This document shows, piece by piece, positions 33,514 to 39,102 of a stretch of DNA of 40,872 bases; the first letter of the stretch is position 1, and each line of letters opens with the position of its first letter. This stretch comes from Cellulomonas humilata (GTDB lineage: Bacteria > Actinomycetota > Actinomycetes > Actinomycetales > Cellulomonadaceae). The position numbers and the translations under genes are program-made. Below the pieces are notes generated by a model that did not search any database, was not told the origin of the DNA, and saw only the letters and a program-made list of their open reading frames with translations. Location: positions 1-40,872 of the forward strand of contig NZ_JABMCI010000057.1 of assembly GCF_013359775.1 (NCBI RefSeq), given 5' to 3'.

Positions 33514-34235
33514 CCGCCGGTTCCGATGCGGTAGCCGACACCCCGGACGGTGCGGACGTAGCGCTGCGCGTCGGCCGTGTCGCCGAGCTTCTGCCGCACG
33601 TGCAGCACGTGGACGTCGACCAGGTGCTCGTCACCGACCCAGTTGTCGCCCCACACGGCCTCGATCAGGACGCGTCGGCTGAAGACGATGTGCGGGCTGC
33701 CGGCAAGCGCGGCCAGCACATTGAACTCTGTCCGAGTGAGCGGCACGGGGTCGCCGTCCAGGAGGACCTCGCGGCCGGGCAGGTCGATCGAGAGGGCGCC
33801 GATGCGCAGCGGCTCGCTCGCTGCTGTGGGGCCGTCGGCGGCGCGTCGCGGTCTGCGGAGCAGAGCGGCGATGCGTGCCTGTAGCTCGCGCGGGCTGAAC
33901 GGCTTGGTCATGTAGTCATCGGCGCCGACCGACAGGCCGATCAAGGTGTCGATCTCCTCGCTGCGTGCGGTGAGCATCACCACGTAGCAGTCGGAGAACG
34001 TGCGCAGCTGGCGGCAGACCTCCACGCCGTCCATCCCGGGAAGTCCCAGGTCGAGCACCACGACGTCCGGATCGACCGAGCGGGCAGCGGTGAGGCCCTC
34101 GGGGCCGTCGTGGGCGAGGTGCACCTCGAAGCCGTCCCGTTCGAGGTAGCCGGCGACGAGCGCGGCCAAGGCCTTCTCGTCGTCAATCACTAGGGCGCGT
34201 CGGGGGGACGGCATCTGCTGGGCCATGGAGCCCAT
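33510..34235 (-). CDS. OmpR/PhoB-family response regulator
   Basis: 241-aa DNA-binding regulator: receiver domain with the acidic pocket IDDE (about residues 17-20), phosphorylated Asp62 in LDLGLPGMDG and the conserved Lys in MTKPFSP, then a C-terminal winged helix with the family ending VHVLHVRQKLGD...YVRTVRGVGYRIG. It is coupled to the kinase downstream. Three possible ATGs (34235, 34226, 34214) are in frame without a clear ribosome binding site; the first is listed. The divergent region in front of it holds two 11-bp repeats, the spacing used by this family, and the same motif recurs twice elsewhere in the window. Confidence 0.92.
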   Translation of the reverse strand: MGSMAQQMPSPRRALVIDDEKALAALVAGYLERDGFEVHLAHDGPEGLTAARSVDPDVVVLDLGLPGMDGVEVCRQLRTFSDCYVVMLTARSEEIDTLIGLSVGADDYMTKPFSPRELQARIAALLRRPRRAADGPTAASEPLRIGALSIDLPGREVLLDGDPVPLTRTEFNVLAALAGSPHIVFSRRVLIEAVWGDNWVGDEHLVDVHVLHVRQKLGDTADAQRYVRTVRGVGYRIGTGG

Positions 34236-34289
34236 TGTGGACGGAGCCGTCGGCCGTCTCGCGGGACCACCTAGCCCGGCTCGACGTCT

Positions 34290-34311
34290 TCATCAAACGC
34301 TCATGAAACCG
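34290..34311 (+). promoter_or_regulatory. Tandem 11-bp repeats in the two-component divergent promoter region
   Basis: TCATCAAACGC directly followed by TCATGAAACCG (8 of 11 identical), 70 bp upstream of the glutaredoxin-like gene and about 55 bp upstream of the response regulator. OmpR/PhoB-family dimers bind such repeats, so this is the best candidate site for the regulator encoded next to it. Related motifs lie at 4433-4452 and 17084-17105. Confidence 0.5.
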
Positions 34312-34380
34312 CGACGGCAGCACAGCACGAGTCAGAGACCGTGGAGCCAGCACCGCAGCCCATCACCCGTTGGAGACTCC

Positions 34381-34683
34381 GTGAACGACCAGACATCGAC
34401 GCCACCGGTACCGGTAGTCGTCGTCCACGCCGAGGCGTGCCACCTCTGTGACGACGCCGCCAAGGCGCTCACCGAGCTGTCCCGGACGCTGCCCCTCGAG
34501 GTGCGGGTCGTCGAGCTGGAGTCCGCGGAGGGGGCGTCGCTGGTGGCTGTCCACCGTCCCGCGATGAACCCGCTCGTGCTAGTCGACGGCGCGTACTTCA
34601 GCGCCGGGCGGCTGCCGCGCAAGAAGCTGGCCAAGCTGCTCGAGCGGCGTACCTCCCAGCACAACTCATCCGCGGGGGCATGA
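34381..34683 (+). CDS. Glutaredoxin/thioredoxin-like small protein
   Basis: 100-aa protein with a glutaredoxin-like fold pattern: strand VVVVHAEACHLCDDAAKAL with a CxxC redox or metal site (Cys20, Cys23), strand VRVVELESAEG, a NPLVLVDGAYFSAGRLP segment with the cis-Pro position, and a Lys-rich C-terminal helix. The GTG at 34381 has GGAG six bases upstream and begins right at the compact domain. It is the first gene of an operon with a CcdA-like protein (one base gap) and a redoxin. It probably shuttles electrons or binds metals by its thiols. Confidence 0.85.
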   Translation: MNDQTSTPPVPVVVVHAEACHLCDDAAKALTELSRTLPLEVRVVELESAEGASLVAVHRPAMNPLVLVDGAYFSAGRLPRKKLAKLLERRTSQHNSSAGA

Positions 34684-34684
34684 G

Positions 34685-35701
34685 GTGGGCGCCGAGCTCT
34701 TGACCACGGGGAGCATCCTGGCCGCGTTCTTCGCCGGCGGTGTCGCGCTGTTCGCGCCGTGCTGCATCGTGTTCCTGGCACCCAGCTACCTGGCCGGAGC
34801 GATCAAGAACCGCCGGTGGCGCCTGCTGCCGCTGACCTTCATCTTCGCCGCGGGCCTCGCACTGGTGCTGGTGCCGATCACGCTCGGGATGAGCCTGCTC
34901 TCCGGTGCGATCGCGAGATACCACGGCCCGCTGTACTGGGCGGGCGGGCTGCTCATGATCGCCCTGGCTGTGCTCGCGCTGTCGGGGAAGATGTGGTCGC
35001 TGCCCAGCTTCCTGCGGGCCCCGGACACCAGCCGCGGCGACTCGGCCAGCTTCTTCGCGCTCGGTGTCTTCTCCGGCGTGGCCTCCAGCTGCTGCGCTCC
35101 CGTCCTCGCCGGTGTCATGACCCTGTCCGCGCTGTCCGGCTCCGCCATCGGCGGGCTGACGCTGGGACTGGCCTATGTGTTCGGCATGGTCTTCCCGCTC
35201 TTCGTGATGGCGCTGATCTGGGACAAGGCGAGGCTGGGGGAGCGCAAGCTCCTGCGCGCCAGGCTGGTGCGCATCCGCATCGCCGGCCGCGTCATCGTGA
35301 CCAACACGCTGAACATCGCGGTGGCCGTCGGCTTCGTCGTGATGGGCGTGTTCATCATCGCCCTGGCCGGCGACGCGAACATGACCGGCGGCACGCAGGC
35401 CCAGGACACGGCCGCGAGCACGCTCACCGAGGTCTTCCTGGCGGTGCAGCGGTTCGTCAGCCCGGTCCCGGAACCCATCCTGGGGGCCGGGCTGTTGGCC
35501 CTCGCCGGCCTGTTCGTCGTGGCGATGCTCTCCGAACGTCGTCGCCGAGCCGGCCGAGCGCCCGACGGCGCCACGTCCCAGGTGCCACCTGAGCCCGTCG
35601 ACGGGCACCCGTCGTTGGGCGATGCGGCGAACGACGCCGGAGTCCCGTCCTGTCACTCCACGCCCACCACCACGCCTACACAGCAAGGAACAGCGCGATG
35701 A
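34685..35701 (+). CDS. CcdA/DsbD-like membrane protein with Cys-Cys pairs
   Basis: 338-aa protein with about seven or eight helices. It resembles CcdA/DsbD but each active-site Cys is part of a Cys-Cys pair: LFAPCCIVFLAPSYL (Cys26-27) and ASSCCAPVLAG (Cys136-137). The loop and tail after residue 290 are hydrophilic and poorly conserved. Such proteins occur beside thioredoxins in actinobacterial mercury and copper loci. The role may be transfer of electrons, or of a thiol-bound metal, across the membrane; the adjacent pairs are reminiscent of the vicinal cysteines of MerT but this is only an analogy. It starts with GTG after a GAGG and overlaps the redoxin start by four bases (ATGA). Confidence 0.88.
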   Translation: MGAELLTTGSILAAFFAGGVALFAPCCIVFLAPSYLAGAIKNRRWRLLPLTFIFAAGLALVLVPITLGMSLLSGAIARYHGPLYWAGGLLMIALAVLALSGKMWSLPSFLRAPDTSRGDSASFFALGVFSGVASSCCAPVLAGVMTLSALSGSAIGGLTLGLAYVFGMVFPLFVMALIWDKARLGERKLLRARLVRIRIAGRVIVTNTLNIAVAVGFVVMGVFIIALAGDANMTGGTQAQDTAASTLTEVFLAVQRFVSPVPEPILGAGLLALAGLFVVAMLSERRRRAGRAPDGATSQVPPEPVDGHPSLGDAANDAGVPSCHSTPTTTPTQQGTAR

Positions 35702-36324
35702 CCTCCGGAACCGCCAGCCGTCGCCAGGCCGAGCACCAGCAGAGGCTCGAGGAGCTCAGGCAGATCGAGGCCCGAACCAAGCGCCGCCGTCGACGCTTCG
35801 GCCTGGCCGCGTGGGCCGCAGGCTTCCTGGTCGTCGCGACGCTGGTCACTGTGGCGTTGCTCAGCTCCCGCCCGGTCGTCTCGGCGGAGACGCGCCAAGC
35901 TCCTGGGTTCACCCTCCCGACCTCGGACGGGCAGACGGTCTCCCTCTCATCATTCCTCGGTGAACCCGTGATCCTGTACTTCAACGAGGGTGCTGGGTGC
36001 GATGCGTGCCTGCAGCAGATGGCTGAGATCGAGAAGGAGCCCGGCTTCGCGGCGGCCGGCATCACCGTGCTGCCGATCGTCATGAACACCGCCGAGCAGA
36101 TCAACGCCGATCGCGACCGGCTCGGCGTGGCCACCCCGTTCCTGCTGGACGACGGCAAGATCTCGAAGGCCTACGGAACCCTCGGCACCGGCATGCACGA
36201 GGGCCTTCCAGGCCACGGGTTCGTCCTCATCGACGCCGACGGCGTCCAGCAGTGGTACGGGAACTACCCCTCCATGTGGCTCGAGCCCAAGGAGCTGCTC
36301 GACGAGGCCACCAGCCGGCTCTAG
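35698..36324 (+). CDS. Membrane-anchored redoxin (AhpC/TSA-like)
   Basis: 208-aa protein with an Arg-rich cytoplasmic N-terminus, one helix (about residues 35-57) and an exported thioredoxin-fold domain of the redoxin type: QAPGFTLPTSDGQTVSLSSF, then the redox site GAGCDACLQQM (Cys101, Cys104) and a late GHGFVLIDADG segment. The N-terminus resembles that of the DUF3105 proteins (Ser-Arg-Arg-Gln-Ala-Glu). Its start overlaps the CcdA-like stop (ATGA), so the two probably work as a pair, with the membrane protein reducing this one. Likely job: reduce thiols or peroxides in the envelope during metal stress. Confidence 0.9.
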   Translation: MTSGTASRRQAEHQQRLEELRQIEARTKRRRRRFGLAAWAAGFLVVATLVTVALLSSRPVVSAETRQAPGFTLPTSDGQTVSLSSFLGEPVILYFNEGAGCDACLQQMAEIEKEPGFAAAGITVLPIVMNTAEQINADRDRLGVATPFLLDDGKISKAYGTLGTGMHEGLPGHGFVLIDADGVQQWYGNYPSMWLEPKELLDEATSRL

Positions 36325-36377
36325 GCAGCCCACCAGCCCAGGCCAGACCCCACCCATGAGACAACGGAGAAGTGACG

Positions 36378-36521
36378 ATGACCGGTTGCTGCAAGGAGAA
36401 CGGCACGGCCGACCAGTGCTGTCGCACTGAGTCCGCGGAGCGCGACCACGCCACGGCACCCGCACCGGAGGCCCACACGTGCGCCGGCGATCACCAGCTG
36501 GAGGTGGCCGAGCAACTGTGA
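36378..36521 (+). CDS. 47-aa Cys-rich peptide, probable metal binder
   Basis: Short gene 53 bp after the redoxin. The product starts MTGCCKENG and has two Cys-Cys pairs (residues 4-5 and 14-15) and a fifth Cys near residue 35, with four His. No membrane segment is seen. A GGAG-like ribosome binding site is about nine bases upstream. The Cys and His content suggests metal binding (Cu(I) or Hg(II)), like a small metallothionein or metal carrier, but no family was recognised. It is in line with the redox operon upstream and precedes the mercury genes. Confidence 0.6.
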   Translation: MTGCCKENGTADQCCRTESAERDHATAPAPEAHTCAGDHQLEVAEQL

Positions 36522-36740
36522 GAGTGCACGGTGTGGCTAGGCCAGGGGATCGGGCCCCACGGTGACGGATTGATCTTGCTTCACCAGCCAAGACTCCAGG
36601 GCATCGTTGCCAATCAAGGCCCGGCCAGCCATAGCCGGCAGCTCACGCCGCCAGCACGGTGATGTCCGCGACGATGAACCGTGGCAACCTGACGGACTGC
36701 AGGCTGTTGTGGACACGGGCAAGCGAGGAGGCGCGACGAC

Positions 36741-36899
36741 GTGCGCGTGACGACTGCCCGGGACGAATCCCGACCTCATCCGATCTGTGGATGCTGCGGG
36801 CAGCAGAGGCGCCGTCTGGCCGAGCTGGGGTCGGTGCCGGGGGTGTTCATCTGCCGGCGGTGTGCGGTGTGGGCCTGGCGGCGGGCGTCCCTCCGCTGA
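36741..36899 (+). CDS. 52-aa zinc-finger peptide resembling the ClpX N-terminal finger
   Basis: Short frame ending three bases before the end of merR, which converges on it. It has CGCCG and CRRC pairs spaced as in the ClpX C4 zinc finger (CxxC, then GPGVxICxxC): here PICGCCGQQ...SVPGVFICRRCA. A GTG at 36741 or 36747 follows GAGGAGG. Function is unknown; in ClpX the finger mediates dimerisation and binding of partners. The 36522-36740 stretch before it holds no recognised gene; a minus-strand frame (36537-36779) is not supported. Confidence 0.55.
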   Translation: MRVTTARDESRPHPICGCCGQQRRRLAELGSVPGVFICRRCAVWAWRRASLR

Positions 36900-36902
36900 C
36901 AG

Positions 36903-37301
36903 TCAGTCGGTCGTGATGACGTCGCAGACGCCGTCTTCGCGGCAGGTCGCGGGATTCAGCGTGGCGGCTCGGTCGCGGAGCCGGCGGACCTCGGCGCGGG
37001 TGGCCTGGAGTTCCGTGATGCGCTCGTCGAGTGCGGCAGCGTGCCGGTCGAGCAGTGCGGTGACGTGCCCGCACGGCGGTCCTTGACTTTCGCGGACAGT
37101 GATGACGGTCCGGATCTCGGCCAGGCTCAGCCCGGCTGCCTGCGCGGCGCGGACGAAGCGAAGCCGGACGAGCGCGGTCTCGTCGTAGTCGCGGTATCCC
37201 GATGCCGTCCGGGCCGGCCGCGGCAGTACCTGCGCTTGCTCGTAGAACCTCAGGGTCTTCGTCGTCATACCTGCCTGCCCCGCCAGCTCCCCGATCCGCA
37301 T
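36903..37301 (-). CDS. merR: MerR-family metal-responsive regulator
   Basis: 132-aa activator-repressor. The N-terminal winged helix (MRIGELAGQAGMTTKTLRFYEQAQVL in one block, residues 1-26) binds DNA; a long dimer helix follows; three cysteines sit where MerR and ZntR bind metal: Cys77 (PPCGHV), Cys120 (PATCRED) and Cys126 (GVCDV). Because it is divergent from merA, Hg(II) is the likely signal; the order of residues is also compatible with Zn/Cd/Pb sensors. The 53-bp intergenic region holds the merA promoter with an over-long spacer typical of MerR targets. The MerR start codon is 15 bp from the -35 box, so it probably represses itself. Confidence 0.92.
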   Translation of the reverse strand: MRIGELAGQAGMTTKTLRFYEQAQVLPRPARTASGYRDYDETALVRLRFVRAAQAAGLSLAEIRTVITVRESQGPPCGHVTALLDRHAAALDERITELQATRAEVRRLRDRAATLNPATCREDGVCDVITTD

Positions 37302-37316
37302 GCTTAAGGCTACGGC

Positions 37317-37354
37317 TTGACATTGCCGTGCGGTGGAACGTCTACGGTCCGTCG
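37317..37354 (+). promoter_or_regulatory. MerR-type merA promoter, apparently leaderless
   Basis: A perfect -35 TTGACA (37317-37322), a 20-bp spacer and a -10-like TACGGT (37343-37348). The long spacer is the hallmark of promoters that MerR proteins untwist. The merA ATG begins seven bases after the -10, where transcription should start, and no ribosome binding site is seen, so the mRNA would be leaderless. Confidence 0.7.
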
Positions 37355-38734
37355 ATGAGCATCGACGAGACGTGGGACCTGGTCGTCATCGGCAGCGGGG
37401 GCGCGGCGATGGCAGCTGGGATCGAGGCCAGGTCGCGTGGGAAGTCGGTCCTGCTGGTCGAGCACACAGCGCTGGGCGGTACGTGCCTGAACGTGGGATG
37501 TGTCCCGAGCAAAAACCTGCTCGCGGCCGCCGGACACCGGCACCGGGCGCTGGCGAACCCTTTCCCGAGCGTCCCGACCGACGCCGGGGGTGTGGACCTC
37601 GCAGCATTGATGACCCAGAAGCAGGAGTTGATCGACCGGCTCCGTCAGGCGAAGTACGCCGACGTGGCCGACGCGCACGGCTTCCCGGTCTGCTACGGAC
37701 ACGCTCAATTCGTCGACACGCAGACCCTGGAGGTCGACGGTGAGCGGGTTTTCGCCTGGGCGTACGTCGTGGCGACGGGCTCGGCGGCGCGCATCCCGGA
37801 CCTGCCGGGCATGGGCGCGGTCGACCCGCTGACGAGCACTACCGCGATGGAGCTGCAGGACTTGCCATCCTCGATGGTGATCCTCGGCGGCGGGTACGTC
37901 GGGCTGGAGCAGGCCCAGCTCTGGTCGCACCTCGGTGTCGCTGTCACCCTGGTCGGCCGGCTCGCCCCATATGCAGAGCCCGAGGTCGCCGATGTGCTGC
38001 GGGCCGTCTTCGCGGACGACGGCATCACCGTCGTGGAGGAACGCGCGGTCGAGGTCGAATCGACCGCCAGCGGCGCCGTGGTGGTCCGGACCGAGCGAGG
38101 CGCGGAGGTGACCGGTCAGCGGCTGCTCGTGGCGACCGGCCGGTGCCCGAACACCGCCAGCCTCGGGCTTGACGCGGCCGGGGTCCAGACCGACGACCGC
38201 GGTTTCGTCACCGTCGACGAGCACCAGCGCACGAGCAACCCGCGAATCTTCGCCGCCGGCGACGTCACCGGTGCCCCCCAGTACGTCTACGTCGCTGCCC
38301 AGACCGGGCACGCGGCCGCCGCCGGAGCCCTCGGCCAGCCCACCGTCGTGAACTACCTCGGCCTGCCCGCGGTCACGTTCACAACCCCGCAACTCGCGTC
38401 CGCGGGACTCACAGAGCAGCAGGCACTGACCGCCGGGCACGTCTGCGACGTGCGCGTCCTCGACGCCAAGGACATCCCCAGGGCACTGGCCAACCGCGAC
38501 ACCCGCGGCGCCCTGAAGCTCGTCATCGACGCCACCACCCGCAAAGTCCTCGGGGTCCACGCCGCGCTCGACGGCGCTGGCGATGTCATGCTCGCCGCGA
38601 CCTACGCGATCAAGTACGGCCTGACCGTCGACGACCTCGCCGATACCTGGGCCCCGTACCTGACGATGAGCGAGGCGGTGCGGATCTGCGCCGGGCTGTT
38701 CCGCAGTGACATGCCGACGAGCTGCTGCGCGTGA
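37355..38734 (+). CDS. merA: Mercuric reductase
   Basis: 459-aa cytoplasmic flavoenzyme reducing Hg(II) to volatile Hg(0) with NADPH. FAD motif VIGSGGAAMAAGIEA (about residues 11-25), active-site pair in GGTCLNVGCVPSKN (Cys44, Cys49), NADPH motif ILGGGYVGLEQAQ (about 172-184), the second FAD motif RIFAAGDVTG, and the C-terminal vicinal cysteines (SCCA, Cys457-Cys458) that deliver Hg(II) to the active site. It has no N-terminal HMA domain, as in the short actinobacterial form. The frame extends to 37202, but ATG 37355 fits the promoter and the family. No merB, merT or merP follows in the window. Confidence 0.96.
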   Translation: MSIDETWDLVVIGSGGAAMAAGIEARSRGKSVLLVEHTALGGTCLNVGCVPSKNLLAAAGHRHRALANPFPSVPTDAGGVDLAALMTQKQELIDRLRQAKYADVADAHGFPVCYGHAQFVDTQTLEVDGERVFAWAYVVATGSAARIPDLPGMGAVDPLTSTTAMELQDLPSSMVILGGGYVGLEQAQLWSHLGVAVTLVGRLAPYAEPEVADVLRAVFADDGITVVEERAVEVESTASGAVVVRTERGAEVTGQRLLVATGRCPNTASLGLDAAGVQTDDRGFVTVDEHQRTSNPRIFAAGDVTGAPQYVYVAAQTGHAAAAGALGQPTVVNYLGLPAVTFTTPQLASAGLTEQQALTAGHVCDVRVLDAKDIPRALANRDTRGALKLVIDATTRKVLGVHAALDGAGDVMLAATYAIKYGLTVDDLADTWAPYLTMSEAVRICAGLFRSDMPTSCCA

Positions 38735-39046
38735 ACGTGAGTAGCAAGTACCGACCAGCACGGAGTGACGGCGCCCGCCGAGCGATTCGCCGCAGTCCCA
38801 ATCTGTGCTGCGCCGTCTCCTAGATCTTCACGGCATTCGCGAGCCCGTGGCTGGACGCGGGCAGATGTGGCCAGATCAAGCCGTCAGGGTGGGGCCGGTA
38901 CGAGTTGGCAGGGTGACCGGAGCCGCCGTCTGCGGAACAGGTTGGCGGTGAGCACGAACCTGTCGCCTGACGGACGCCGACTTCATCAGATCTTTACGGT
39001 CCGCTGGGACGATTACTGCAGGCGCCCGCGTTATGACTGGTAGCAG
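38735..39046. other. 312-bp gap between merA and the last ATPase, no gene seen
   Basis: No frame with a start signal or recognisable product on either strand. The far end leads into the CsoR-type operator and presumably contains the promoter for the ATPase. Confidence 0.5.
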
Positions 39047-39063
39047 ATACCCCATAGGGGTAT
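39047..39063. promoter_or_regulatory. CsoR-type copper operator upstream of the CPD-motif ATPase
   Basis: ATACCCC-ATA-GGGGTAT, a perfect 7-bp inverted repeat with a 3-bp centre, 39 bp before the ATPase start. It shares its arms with the three boxes near the left end of the window. Confidence 0.85.
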
Positions 39064-39102
39064 GCAAAAGCAGGCGAGCCGACGAGAGATGCGGGAGCGG
39101 TC

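Noticed and set aside
36537..36779. Minus-strand frame of 80 codons ending in LESWLVKQDQSVTVGPDPLA
   Set aside because: The end has a coding-like mix, but there is no start signal, no recognised family, and it overlaps the better supported zinc-finger peptide.
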